This document shows, one piece after another, positions 45,445 through 57,491 of a DNA stretch of 64,000 nt (position 1 is the stretch's first letter; each line of letters opens with the position of its first letter). The stretch spans positions 1-64,000 of the forward strand of contig DASREE010000022.1 of the NCBI GenBank assembly GCA_035652235.1, in the 5' to 3' direction. A model generated the notes under the pieces. It was not told the DNA's origin, did no database searches, and worked only from the letters and a program-made list of their open reading frames with translations. Origin of the DNA: PALSA-612 sp035652235 (GTDB lineage: Bacteria; Actinomycetota; Thermoleophilia; Gaiellales; Gaiellaceae). The position numbers were made by a program, and so were the translations under genes.

Positions 45445-46539
45445 ATGACAAAGAAGAACACCCTTTGGCCGATCACCCGCGCGACGCGGGCGAAGCACAC
45501 GATCCTGCGTAAGTACCTCGACGCTTGGCTGCCGATCCTCGGTGCCGGGCAGTACGCACACCAGCACCTCGTACTGATCGACGGCTTCGCTGGCCCGGGG
45601 CGCTACTCGGGCGGTGAGCCGGGTTCTCCCCTGATCATGCTTAGCGCGTACGTGGACCACTCGGCCGCTCTCGATGCCACGGCGCATTTCTTCTTCATCG
45701 AGGAGCACCGCGCACGCTGCGAGCACCTGCGTAGCGAGGTAGCGAAGCTCACCCTGCCGACGAAAGTGCAAGTCGAGATCATCGAGGGCTCCTTCGTGGA
45801 CGAGTTCCCCGATCTAATCGACCGGACTACGGCGCAGTTCGGACAATTGCCACCGACGTTCGCGTTTGTCGATCCGTTCGGCGCCGAAGAGATTCCTGCC
45901 GCGCTATCGACGCGCCTCCTGGAGTTCCCGCGCTGCGAAGTCCTGGTCTACTTCCCGGTCGCATTCCTAGCTCGCTTCGGCGAACAGCCGGAGTTCGCCC
46001 CGATACTCGACAGCCTCTATGGAGGCGACCAGTGGAAGCGCGCCCTGGCGGAGCCGGACTTCGAGATAAGGAAGCGCTTGCTCCACGACATGTTCCTCGC
46101 TGAACTCCAACGGCGCATTCGCTGGGTGCGCTCGTTCGAGATCACACCGGCCGCGGAGGCCGGCGGAAATACCTACTACCTCTTCTTCGGCACCAGCTCG
46201 AAGATGGGACTCCGCCGGATGAAGGATGCGATGTGGAAGGTCGATCCCACATCCGGCGAGCGCTTCCGAGACTCGACGCTTGCTGACCATCCGGTCCTGT
46301 TCGAGCGCGAGCCGGACCTCACGCGCCTGCAGGAGATGCTACGCGAGAAGTTCGGCGGCTCGTGGTTCACGATCCAGCAGGCCGAGGAGTTCACGCTGCT
46401 GGAAACGGGCTTCCGGGACAACGGACACCTGAAACCGACGCTGCGCGCAGCCGAGGCCAACGACGCGCTCGAGGTTCAACGGCCAACCGGGAAACGCGCC
46501 AGGACGTTCACTACCGGGACCCGGATGCGTTTCGCGTGA
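45445..46539 (+). CDS. tcmP: Three-Cys-motif partner protein TcmP
   Basis: The 364-aa protein has the TcmP signature at its N-terminus (W-x-I-TRATRAKHTILRKYLDAW, then LVLIDGFAGPGRYSGGEPGSP) and FAFVDPFGAEEIP in the centre. The GFAGPG and DPFG motifs resemble a SAM-dependent methyltransferase fold. TcmP proteins occur next to three-Cys-motif proteins, and here the DUF5131 protein is the next gene. A modification role is inferred. Confidence 0.82.
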   Translation: MTKKNTLWPITRATRAKHTILRKYLDAWLPILGAGQYAHQHLVLIDGFAGPGRYSGGEPGSPLIMLSAYVDHSAALDATAHFFFIEEHRARCEHLRSEVAKLTLPTKVQVEIIEGSFVDEFPDLIDRTTAQFGQLPPTFAFVDPFGAEEIPAALSTRLLEFPRCEVLVYFPVAFLARFGEQPEFAPILDSLYGGDQWKRALAEPDFEIRKRLLHDMFLAELQRRIRWVRSFEITPAAEAGGNTYYLFFGTSSKMGLRRMKDAMWKVDPTSGERFRDSTLADHPVLFEREPDLTRLQEMLREKFGGSWFTIQQAEEFTLLETGFRDNGHLKPTLRAAEANDALEVQRPTGKRARTFTTGTRMRFA

Positions 46540-46576
46540 TGGTGCAAGCGCCTCGCGTATCCGTCCGATGGCTAGA

Positions 46577-46590
46577 CGAACATATGTTCG
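46577..46590 (+). promoter_or_regulatory. LexA-box-like palindrome before the DUF5131 gene
   Basis: CGAACATATGTTCG is a perfect 14-bp palindrome containing GAAC-N4-GTTC, the core of the actinobacterial and Bacillus LexA operator. It ends one base before the ATG at 46591 (81 bases before the alternative GTG 46672). Confidence 0.5.
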
Positions 46591-47460
46591 ATGCCCGGAA
46601 GGAGCCAACTCAGCTTCCTCGAACCTCACCCCGCGACGGCCGGCGAGGTGAGGCCAACTGCAAGAGGCGGTGTGGTGGCGGCAACTAGCGCAATCGAGTG
46701 GACGGACGCGACCTGGAACCCGTGGATGGGTTGTGAGCGGGTCAGCCCAGGCTGTGCGCACTGCTACATGTACCGCGAGCAGCGGCAGTACGGCCACGAC
46801 CCCGAGGCGCTCCGCCGCTCGAAGACGAAGTTCTACGAGCCGCTGCGGTGGCGAGGACCAAGACTGGTCTTCACCTGCTCCTGGTCAGATTGGTTTCACC
46901 CGGGGGCAGATCAGTGGCGGAACGAAGCTTGGGACGTCGTTCGTCAAACCCCGCACCTGACGTACCAGATCCTGACGAAGCGCCCGGAACTGATTCTCGA
47001 GCGTCTGCCCGAGGACTGGGGTGAGGGCTGGGAGAACGTCTGGCTCGGCGTCTCGATCGAAAACAGCCGCTTCACCTGGCGGGCCGATGCTCTGCGTGAG
47101 GTACCAGCCGCAGTACGATTCGTCTCGGCTGAGCCGCTCCTCGGCAGCCTCTTCGATGGTTCCGGCCGGCGATCGCCGCTTGACCTCGACGGGATCGACT
47201 GGCTCATCGTGGGCGGCGAGAGCGGTCCGGACGCGCGACCCCTCGATCTGTCGTGGGCCCTCGAGCTGGCAGCCGCCTGCGATCGAACGTCGACGGCCTT
47301 CTTCGTGAAGCAGCTGGGAACTGTGCTCGGGCGAGAGCTCGGGTCGCGCGATCGGAAGGGCGGCGACTTCGGCGTATTCCCGTCGAAGCTCAGGCGCCGC
47401 GAGATGCCGCTCGCCATTCAGCAGAGCGCTTCGCCCGTCGGTCTGGCGCTACAGCACTAA
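46591..47460 (+). CDS. DUF5131 (phage Gp37/Gp68) three-Cys protein
   Basis: The 289-aa protein has IEWTDATWNPWMGC near residue 35 and the three-Cys cluster MGCERVSPGCAHCYM (C48, C55, C58), the hallmark of Gp37/Gp68 radical-SAM-like proteins. GESGPDARPLDLSW in the C-terminal half also fits. ATG 46591 follows the LexA-like box. Homologues usually start near the IEWTDATW motif, so GTG 46672 is a possible true start. It is the natural partner of TcmP just upstream. Confidence 0.8.
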   Translation: MPGRSQLSFLEPHPATAGEVRPTARGGVVAATSAIEWTDATWNPWMGCERVSPGCAHCYMYREQRQYGHDPEALRRSKTKFYEPLRWRGPRLVFTCSWSDWFHPGADQWRNEAWDVVRQTPHLTYQILTKRPELILERLPEDWGEGWENVWLGVSIENSRFTWRADALREVPAAVRFVSAEPLLGSLFDGSGRRSPLDLDGIDWLIVGGESGPDARPLDLSWALELAAACDRTSTAFFVKQLGTVLGRELGSRDRKGGDFGVFPSKLRRREMPLAIQQSASPVGLALQH

Positions 47461-47476
47461 CAACCGACGCGAGACG

Positions 47477-50266
47477 CTACTCCGATGCGTCTTCGACCTC
47501 GACGTCTTCAGCGACGCCGAGCTCGCGGAGGTGTTGTCTGATTTCGTCCGCGCGCTCGGCGTGCAGCCCGCCGGGAGGCTGGGCCTCGAACTCGACGGTC
47601 AGCTCCAGTCCGCCGTCTGAAACCAAGCGTGACAGCACCTTCGTGTAGAAGGTCGTCCACTTCCGCGGCGGGACCTTCCCCCGCCAGCGGATGGCCGCGA
47701 TCTTCTTCCCCGTGAAGAGCGGAACCGGCTCCGGCGCGACGCCGCCGTCTCCCGCCGAAGGCGCCCCCGGCGTCGGCGCCGTTGGAGCGGGTGCAGGGAC
47801 GGGCGTGTCCACGGTCGGCGCGGCCTCCCTGAGTTGGCGCGCCAGCTCCTCGGGGACGAGCACGACATCGTCGGAAAAGTCGACATCCGCCTGGTCGAGC
47901 TCGTCGCCGAACTCGATCCGAACGTACTCAGGCCCGCGCTTGATCGCATAGCCGAAGAGGCCGTCGCGGACGCCTCGCGCGATCGTGTCCTTGAGAGCTT
48001 CCGCCCGGGTCACGCGTGGGAAGGCCGGCGACGCGTAGACGGCATCGCGGAACGCCTTCGTGCTCCACTCCTCGAGACCCCTTGGCCAGTTCTGGATCAC
48101 CTTGGTCGGGGCAAGCCCCTCTGTCAGCTCGTCCCGCTGCCGAAGCCGGGCCTGGACGAGCGCCATCATCGACTCGGCTGCGCTCGAGTGGAGAAGACCG
48201 AGGTCCTCCTCCACCACGTCCCCGTTGGCTCCAAGAAACGCAAGCCGATGGTAGGCACGCCAGACGGACTCTTGGAGATCGCGCTCAGCCCGTTTTTGCT
48301 GCTCGGCAAGCTGGCGCCGGCCCTCGTCGTCGAGCTCGAGGGAATACGCCTCGTCGGCGAGCGTCTTCCAGGCACGCGAACGCCGAGCGGCTTCGAGCAG
48401 CGCCCCGCTCGCCTCGGGCAGAGCGAAGATCAGCGCGTTCTTGAAGACGCGTGCGTTCGCGCCCTTCTCGTCGAGCGCGCGCCGGACGAACGCTCGTGTT
48501 TCCTCGCCAACTCCGCTCGTTGGGTCGAGGTAGACGAGCTGGAGCGCCGGCAGGTCCGGAATCCGGGCCGTCTCCTCCGGGAACGGGCAGAGCTCGAACG
48601 GTGCAGCCACCCCCTGCTTCGAGGCGAACACCTTCCGGATCGCAGCCCGGGCCTCCTCCTCGACCGCGTGCGCGTCGAGCGCCGCGCGCCGGTCGGCGAG
48701 CAGCTTGTTCAGATTGGGCCGGATCGAGAAGCGGTAGCGGTTGCCCTCCCAGCCGAGGTAGTAGCAGGCATCCTGAAGCGCCTCGAGCGCGGTCTCGACG
48801 TAGCCCACGTCGAGCTCCGGCTCACCGACTGCCAGCCGAAGCTCGGGCACGGTCGCTTCCTGCCGCTGCTGTCCTCCGCTCGACTCGAAGAAGAGCGCCG
48901 TCGCCACCTTCTGATGCAGGCGCAACCGTCGAAGCGTCTCCGGCGCCTCGGCGTCGAGCCGGACGGCGTGCGAGGCCTCGCCGGCCATGTCGGCGAGGAT
49001 CGCCGCCTGCAGGCGCTCCTCGCCGAGCTGGTCCAGCACCGACGCCCGGAAGAACTGGTCGTCGAGCGGCGCCGTCCCGAGCGCGATCAGCGGATCCGCG
49101 TGGGCGCCCTTGAACCCGTCCTCGTAGGCGTCCGCGACCCACTGAGCGAGCAGACGCAGGATGCCGCGCGTCCGCTGGAAGGAGTGGAGCGTCTGCCACT
49201 TGCGCTCGAACACCGAAAGCACCGAGGGGTGGAACGGGTAGGCGGCCTCGAACACCTCCTGGGCGTGGTCGACCGGGAACCAGCCGGCGATCTGCTCGCG
49301 GTGGTCCTGGAGCCAGCGCGCGTACGCCTTCGCGGTCTTGCGCACCTCGTCCTCGGAACCGACCGAGTCGAACAGGCGCCGGCGCACGATCTCCGGAATC
49401 TCCAGGTCGCGGGCGAGCAGGTACGGCTCGGCCACGCGCGTCGTCGCTTTCGCGAGCCGGTTGAAGTCCTGCTCGTCCTCCGCCGACATCTCCTCCTCCG
49501 ACTTCGGCAGGGAGACGACGACGACCAGCCGGTCGCGCCCGTCGGCGAAGCCGGTCAGCTCGCGCACGAACTCGTAGAACTGCGAAGAGAGCGTCGAGTC
49601 GCCAACCTTCACCGCCCGCGCCTTGGTGACGAAGGCCATCGTCTCGTCCATCAGGACAAGCACGGGCCGATCCGACGGAACGAAGCGCGCGATCACGTCC
49701 TCCCCGGGAGCGACTCTCGCCTCGTCTTCGGCGCGCACCGCCTCGAAGAGCTCCGGCCGGAGGGTGGCCTGGGCAAGCTGCCAGGCGATCTCACCCCACG
49801 GCGTATGCCTGTGCGGCTCGTCGTCGCCGCCGCGACCCGAGACCGCAGACCAACTCGTCCCAACGAAGACGGCCGTTGCCGCTTCAGGGACTGCGTCGAT
49901 CCGTGCGTGGTCGAGCAGGTCGCGGACTCCGACGAGGTCCGACGCGGCCGGCCCAAGCCGGGCCAAGTGGTAGAGGAGCGTCAGCGCGTGCGTCTTCCCG
50001 CCCCCGAACTGCGTCGTCAGGTTGAGAACGGCGTTCGCCCCCTGGCGCTCGCCGGCGAGCCGCCGGATCGCCTCGCCCGCGAAGCGCCGCAGGCCCTCGG
50101 TGATGAAGGTACGCGCCAGGAAGCGCTCCGCCTCGCTGTACTCGGGCGGAGCCTCCCCGGCCACTACCTGGTCGAGGTGGACGGCGAACTGCGCCGCGTC
50201 GAGCGGCGCCCGCCTCCGCAGGTCCTCCCGCGGCGTCGCGACCTTGTACCAGGGAGTCAGCGCCAT
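47477..50266 (-). CDS. DUF499-family ATPase (defence cassette)
   Basis: The 929-aa protein has an N-terminal AAA+-like ATPase with Walker A NLTTQFGGGKTHALTLL (G88-T92) and VLVLMDETMAFV as Walker B. A long helical region follows, then a C-terminal part rich in Pro/Ala/Thr (about 790-840) and a final mixed domain. This fits DUF499, found with DUF1156 methylases in defence islands. ATG 50266 lies 2 bases after the methylase stop. It converges on the DUF5131 gene with a 16-base gap. Confidence 0.8.
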   Translation of the reverse strand: MALTPWYKVATPREDLRRRAPLDAAQFAVHLDQVVAGEAPPEYSEAERFLARTFITEGLRRFAGEAIRRLAGERQGANAVLNLTTQFGGGKTHALTLLYHLARLGPAASDLVGVRDLLDHARIDAVPEAATAVFVGTSWSAVSGRGGDDEPHRHTPWGEIAWQLAQATLRPELFEAVRAEDEARVAPGEDVIARFVPSDRPVLVLMDETMAFVTKARAVKVGDSTLSSQFYEFVRELTGFADGRDRLVVVVSLPKSEEEMSAEDEQDFNRLAKATTRVAEPYLLARDLEIPEIVRRRLFDSVGSEDEVRKTAKAYARWLQDHREQIAGWFPVDHAQEVFEAAYPFHPSVLSVFERKWQTLHSFQRTRGILRLLAQWVADAYEDGFKGAHADPLIALGTAPLDDQFFRASVLDQLGEERLQAAILADMAGEASHAVRLDAEAPETLRRLRLHQKVATALFFESSGGQQRQEATVPELRLAVGEPELDVGYVETALEALQDACYYLGWEGNRYRFSIRPNLNKLLADRRAALDAHAVEEEARAAIRKVFASKQGVAAPFELCPFPEETARIPDLPALQLVYLDPTSGVGEETRAFVRRALDEKGANARVFKNALIFALPEASGALLEAARRSRAWKTLADEAYSLELDDEGRRQLAEQQKRAERDLQESVWRAYHRLAFLGANGDVVEEDLGLLHSSAAESMMALVQARLRQRDELTEGLAPTKVIQNWPRGLEEWSTKAFRDAVYASPAFPRVTRAEALKDTIARGVRDGLFGYAIKRGPEYVRIEFGDELDQADVDFSDDVVLVPEELARQLREAAPTVDTPVPAPAPTAPTPGAPSAGDGGVAPEPVPLFTGKKIAAIRWRGKVPPRKWTTFYTKVLSRLVSDGGLELTVEFEAQPPGGLHAERADEIRQHLRELGVAEDVEVEDASE

Positions 50267-50268
50267 CG

Positions 50269-53129
<2,861 letters not shown>

Positions 53130-53133
<4 letters not shown>

Positions 53134-53780
53134 CGCCCTTCCTCGCCAACCTCGCTGCGCTCGCTGAAGAACCTCGCGAGATCATCTCGCGAGAGCGACA
53201 CGACGTCATCGGCCGACCGCCGCAGGTCGGGGTCGACGCCGGCGCCGTCGGGATAGACCAAGACGACCGCTCGTCCCTCGTCTTGGGCTGCATGCACGGC
53301 GTCGAGGAGGTCTCGGTCACCGGCAACGAGGAACGCCGTCGCGAACGCCTGCTTCTGCGCCAAGCGAGCAAGGTCGAGCGCGATCAGCGTGTCGACTCCC
53401 TTCTGGAAGTCGATCGGCCCGAGTCGCAGCCCGAGCGAATCCGGATCGAGCCCGTGCTTCTCGAGGCTCCTCTTCAGCGCGTGCAGCCACGATGGCGTCA
53501 GCGACTTGACCGTACCGAGCCGAAGCGCCAGCCCCGGGGTCAGCGCGATGGCGTCCAAATAGCGCTTCTGGCTCTCCGCCCGCGAATCCCGGGCGGGAAA
53601 GGCACCGTCGTACCAGTAACAGCGAAGCAGCGTGCCACCTCGACTCTCGCCCAGATGCCGGAACGCATCCACTGCAAAGCGTGCGTCGAGCCGTGTCTGC
53701 CAGCCAGGGAACCCGAGTGCCTTCGCCCCCTCCGCCTTCAGGAAGGCAGCATCGACAAAGAAGGCGAAGCGCTCGGTCAC
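53130..53780 (-). CDS. NYN/PIN-like nuclease between the helicase and methylase genes
   Basis: The 216-aa protein has NYN-domain acidic motifs in order: FFVDAAFL, FQKGVDTLIALDLARLA and FLVAGDRDLLDAVHAA, which together form a PIN-like metal site. RNA or single-strand DNA cleavage is therefore likely. GTG 53780 was chosen because two terminator-like hairpins lie just upstream. An ATG at 53858 would place both hairpins inside the coding region. Its ATGA overlap with the methylase gene ties it to the cassette. Confidence 0.75.
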
Positions 53781-53787
53781 GGCATGG

Positions 53788-53834
53788 AAAAGGGCCCCAC
53801 TGGGGCCCGATGGAAAGGCTCCCTCACGGGGAGC
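53788..53834 (-). terminator. Two tandem terminator-like hairpins between helicase and NYN genes
   Basis: Read on the minus strand, the first hairpin is formed by GGGGAGC and GCTCCC (53818-53834) followed by TTT (53814-53816). The second is formed by GGGCCC arms (53792-53808) followed by TTTT (53788-53791). They lie in the 109-base gap after the helicase stop. They could end the helicase transcript or act as an attenuator for the nuclease, methylase and ATPase genes. Confidence 0.6.
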
Positions 53835-53889
53835 AACCACAGTGTACCCGTGCTCCACCGTGGGTCAAGAGGCTCTTTGCTGTCGAGCC

Positions 53890-56800
53890 TCATCGGTGGG
53901 CAGCCTCCTCGATCGCGCCCGGCGAGAGCGTGTAGTGCTCGACGGTGACCACCGGCTCCCAGCCGAGCCGCGCGGGATCCTGCACCCTGATGAGGCGCGG
54001 GTTCGAGCCACAGTCGAAGACCGCGTAGAGCCAGAAGTCCTGGCCCAATCGCTTCGCCGTCCGGTACTCGTTCGCCGTCAGGGCGACGGGCCCGACTGCC
54101 GCCCGTCCCTTCACCTCGATGAAGCGGACACCCGGGCCGCCACGCTGACGGGAGAGGACGTCGAAGCCGCGATTCTCCTTGGAGACGTCCTCGGGCTGCC
54201 AGCCGTGCGCCTCCTCATAGGCCATCGCCTCGCGCATGGCGATCGCCTCGATCGCGGGGTCGCTCACCATCGGCGCGAACACCCCGGTCCGCTCCGGGTG
54301 GGGGAGGACCCACGCGCTGCCGAGGTGGTGAAGGTCGGCGAGCACAAGCTGCCACTGCTTCGTCAGCTCCTCCCGGCGCCGCTCGAGACGCGCGTTCAGC
54401 TCGTCGAGCCGGTCCTCCGCCTGGGCGAGCCGCCCGGCCGCGCCCTCGTCTCCGCGCGCGGCTTGCTCCATCAGCTCTCCGACCTGGATCTGGAGCCGAT
54501 CGATCAGCGTGTCGAGCGAGACCTCCACATGGCGTGAGATCGTCTCCACCTCCTGCTCGCGCTCCTCCTGCACCTCCTCGAGGAAGCCCTCGAGCGCCTG
54601 CTCGACGAGGAAACGCTCGGACTCCTCGCGCGAGCCGACGGCGAGAGGTGGCGGCTCGCCCTCGCCGGGGCTCAAGTCGAGGAACACCGTCGGCTGCCGG
54701 AGCGCGAAGCCGTTCGTGGTCGCCTCGACGACGAACAGCCGGCGATGGAGGGTCTGGCCGGTGCCATCCTTGACCTGGCAGTCGTACACGTCGAGCCGGG
54801 CCGGCTCTTCGCGGTGGAGGTCGAAGAAGACCGCGCCGTGTCTGAGGTCGTCTTGTGTCCGCCGCCACACCTCCTCTCGGACTGCTTCGAACAGCGGGTG
54901 GCCCGGCGTGACCCATTCGAGCGTCGGCTCGTGCTCGAGCACCTCGCGGTCGAAGGCGACCCGCCGGTACTCGCGGCCGAGACGGCCGTAGCGCGGCTCG
55001 AGCTCCCGGCCGATCTCGAGCAGCTGGCGGGGTAGCCGGCCGACCCGTGCGACGAACGGCCGCTCGGACGTGGGGCTGATGCCGGCGATCGGGCCGCCCT
55101 CGAGGAAGAACTCCTCGATCACCTCGGGGACGAGGCGGCGCTCCTTCGCCTCGGCGCGCTTGCCGATCAGACGTGCCAGGTTGAGCTCCTTCCGGGCGAG
55201 GCCTTCGAGCGCCGAGGCCGTGATCCGCTCGAACTTCTCCTTGTCGACCTCCTCGACGATCCGCTCCAGCATCTGGTCGCGGCTGATCCGGCCCGCGTAG
55301 TGGTCGCGCAAGAGCCGCTCGACGAAATTGGCTGGGACGACCTCGCCGACCACGTCGAACACTTGGTCGGAGCCCAAGCCCTGCCGGATCTCGTCCAGGC
55401 GGTCGAGCAGCTTGTGCAGCACCTGCCCCTCGCGCGTGTTCTCGGCGACGAAGTTGAAGATCAGGCAGTCGCGCTCCTGCCCGTAGCGGTGGATGCGGCC
55501 GATCCGCTGCTCGAGCCGCATCGGGTTCCAGGGGATGTCGTAGTTGACCATCAGCCAGCAGAACTGGAGGTTGATCCCCTCGCCGGCGGCCTCGGTGGCG
55601 ACGAGCACCTGCGCCTCCTCCTTGAACGCACGCTCGGCGTACAGGCGCGTCCCCGGGGTGTCGCGGTCGCCGACCGCCATCCCGCCGTGGATCTGGGTCA
55701 CGGTCAGGCCCCATCCCGTAAGCGTCTCGACCAGGAAGTCGACTGTGTCCTTGTGCTCGCTGAACACGAGCAGCTTCGTCTCCGGATCGCCGAACACGTT
55801 CTCGTCCGCGAGAACGCTCCGCAGCTTCTCGAGCTTGGAGGACACGCCGCGCTCCTCGAGCTCCTTCGCATTGGCGATCAGCGGGACGAGATCCTGTCGC
55901 TCCCGCTCGAGCTGCTCGCGATCCGCGATCAGCGATGCTTCCTCGATCTCCTCCTCGAGCCTCGCGACCTCTTCGTCGGTCAGCTCCTCGAGGTCGTCCA
56001 GACGGCGCTCGTCGAACGTCGCCTGTTCAGCCACGCGTCGCTGCTCGAGCTGTGCCAGGTTGCGCTCGATCTTCGCCAGTCGCCGCTCCAGACTCCGGCG
56101 CGCCGCGTACAAGCTCGACGCGAACCGACGCTGGTACATCGCCATCGTGAAGCCGATCGCGCGCCCCCGAGCAGATTGGTCTGCGGCCGCCCGGATCGAC
56201 TGATCCTGGACATAGCGCGTCAGCGCCTCGTAGAAGGCAAGCTCCTCCTCATCGAGGTCGAAGGCGACCGTGTCGGCCTTCCGCTCGGTGAAGACCTTCC
56301 GCACGACACCTGTCTCCGGGTCGGGGAAGGTGACGAGCGCCTCCTTCGTGCGACGGAGATAGAACGGCGCGCTCTGCCGACGCATCGCCTCCTCGAGGCT
56401 ACGGACATGTCCGTAGACGTCGCGATCGAGGAGCTGCAGAAAGAGCGAGAAGTTATCGGGATCGCCCTTGTGCGGCGTCGCCGTCAAAAGGAGCAGGTGA
56501 TCGGTCCGCTCCGAGAGGAGCTCGCCGAGCCTGTAGCGCTCGGTCTTGTGCTCGGCATCGCGCGCGCTCATCCGATGGGCCTCGTCCACGATCACGAGCT
56601 CCCAATGCGCCCGCGCCAGGCTCTCCTCGACCTCGTCGCGCTTCGCCCAGTCGATCGACGTGATCACCTGCGCTTTGTCCTGCCACGGGTTCGTGCCGTA
56701 CGCGCTGCGGAGATCGATGCCGCGCACGATCTCGAACGGCTCCCGGAACCGATCCGCAAGCTCGCGCTGCCACTGAAAGGCGAGGTTCGCCGGCACGACG

Positions 56801-57297
56801 ATCAGCGTCCGCTCGACGAGACCGCGCAACTTGAGCTCACGCATGAGCAAGCCGGCCATGATCGTCTTCCCGGCGCCAGCGTCGTCCGCGAGCAGGAAGC
56901 GAATCCGGGGCAGCGGCAGCATGAAATCGTAGACCGCCTCGATCTGGTGCGGCAGCGGATCGACTCGCGAGATCGAGAGCGAGAAGTACGGGTCGTACTC
57001 GTAGGCGAGCGCGAGCCGCTGCGCCTCAACCCCGAGCCGGAAGCGCAGCGGGCTGCCATCGTAGAGCCCTTCGGCAGGGATGACTCGCACCTGTCCGAGC
57101 TGGTCGCGGTCGAGCAGCAGCTGCCGGTACTGGCCCGTTCGTAGTCCCGGCCCCTCGACTCGGAGGCGCTCACCGACCTCCTCGGTGTGCACGACCCGGA
57201 CGGGTTCCGGCAACACCGCGCCCTCGAGCACGGCACCGCGACCAATCAATTCGCTCGCGACGCGTTCAGCCAAGCCTGCCCGGACCCCTCTCCACAC
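53890..57297 (-). CDS. SNF2/DEAD-type helicase with C-terminal DUF3883 (defence cassette)
   Basis: The 1135-aa protein has a superfamily 2 helicase core: Walker A DDAGAGKTIMAG (Walker core D139-T145), DEAH at 238-241 (IVDEAHRM), TATPHKGD as motif III and a C-terminal helicase half (LVFSEHKDTVDFLVETL, QRIGRIHRYGQ). A long coiled coil and a DUF3883 domain with the nuclease-like EVKGR (IEVKGRAAVG) end the protein. Such proteins power phage-DNA recognition in several defence systems. ATG 57297 is the start. Confidence 0.88.
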   Translation of the reverse strand: MWRGVRAGLAERVASELIGRGAVLEGAVLPEPVRVVHTEEVGERLRVEGPGLRTGQYRQLLLDRDQLGQVRVIPAEGLYDGSPLRFRLGVEAQRLALAYEYDPYFSLSISRVDPLPHQIEAVYDFMLPLPRIRFLLADDAGAGKTIMAGLLMRELKLRGLVERTLIVVPANLAFQWQRELADRFREPFEIVRGIDLRSAYGTNPWQDKAQVITSIDWAKRDEVEESLARAHWELVIVDEAHRMSARDAEHKTERYRLGELLSERTDHLLLLTATPHKGDPDNFSLFLQLLDRDVYGHVRSLEEAMRRQSAPFYLRRTKEALVTFPDPETGVVRKVFTERKADTVAFDLDEEELAFYEALTRYVQDQSIRAAADQSARGRAIGFTMAMYQRRFASSLYAARRSLERRLAKIERNLAQLEQRRVAEQATFDERRLDDLEELTDEEVARLEEEIEEASLIADREQLERERQDLVPLIANAKELEERGVSSKLEKLRSVLADENVFGDPETKLLVFSEHKDTVDFLVETLTGWGLTVTQIHGGMAVGDRDTPGTRLYAERAFKEEAQVLVATEAAGEGINLQFCWLMVNYDIPWNPMRLEQRIGRIHRYGQERDCLIFNFVAENTREGQVLHKLLDRLDEIRQGLGSDQVFDVVGEVVPANFVERLLRDHYAGRISRDQMLERIVEEVDKEKFERITASALEGLARKELNLARLIGKRAEAKERRLVPEVIEEFFLEGGPIAGISPTSERPFVARVGRLPRQLLEIGRELEPRYGRLGREYRRVAFDREVLEHEPTLEWVTPGHPLFEAVREEVWRRTQDDLRHGAVFFDLHREEPARLDVYDCQVKDGTGQTLHRRLFVVEATTNGFALRQPTVFLDLSPGEGEPPPLAVGSREESERFLVEQALEGFLEEVQEEREQEVETISRHVEVSLDTLIDRLQIQVGELMEQAARGDEGAAGRLAQAEDRLDELNARLERRREELTKQWQLVLADLHHLGSAWVLPHPERTGVFAPMVSDPAIEAIAMREAMAYEEAHGWQPEDVSKENRGFDVLSRQRGGPGVRFIEVKGRAAVGPVALTANEYRTAKRLGQDFWLYAVFDCGSNPRLIRVQDPARLGWEPVVTVEHYTLSPGAIEEAAHR

Positions 57298-57382
57298 ACC
57301 TATCGACAGCCGAGGGCAGCCTACTCACGGCCGCGGCGATATCTCTCCTGTCCACGAGGGCCGCCCGCCCCCGAGGAGCGTC

Positions 57383-57469
57383 TGACGCGCGTCACGGGTG
57401 GTCACCACCACGGAGTCTGGGCCAGGCTCGAAGCACGGTCAAACTCGCACGTCGTCCCGGGTTTGACCG
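57383..57469. promoter_or_regulatory. Cluster of palindromes between relaxase and helicase genes
   Basis: The 194-base spacer 57298-57491 holds TGACGCGCGTCA (57383-57394, perfect), GGTGGT-C-ACCACC (57397-57409) and CGGTCAAAC (57436-57444) with GTTTGACCG (57461-57469). It sits at the relaxase 3' end and upstream of the helicase gene. Terminator, helicase operator or origin of transfer are all possible. Confidence 0.4.
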
Positions 57470-57491
57470 GCGGAGAATCCGATCACGAGAC

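Noticed and set aside
53781..53858. ATG 53858 as start of the NYN nuclease
   Set aside because: The added 26 residues are encoded by two terminator-like hairpins and show no domain. GTG 53780 starts just before the NYN fold. Kept as an alternative.
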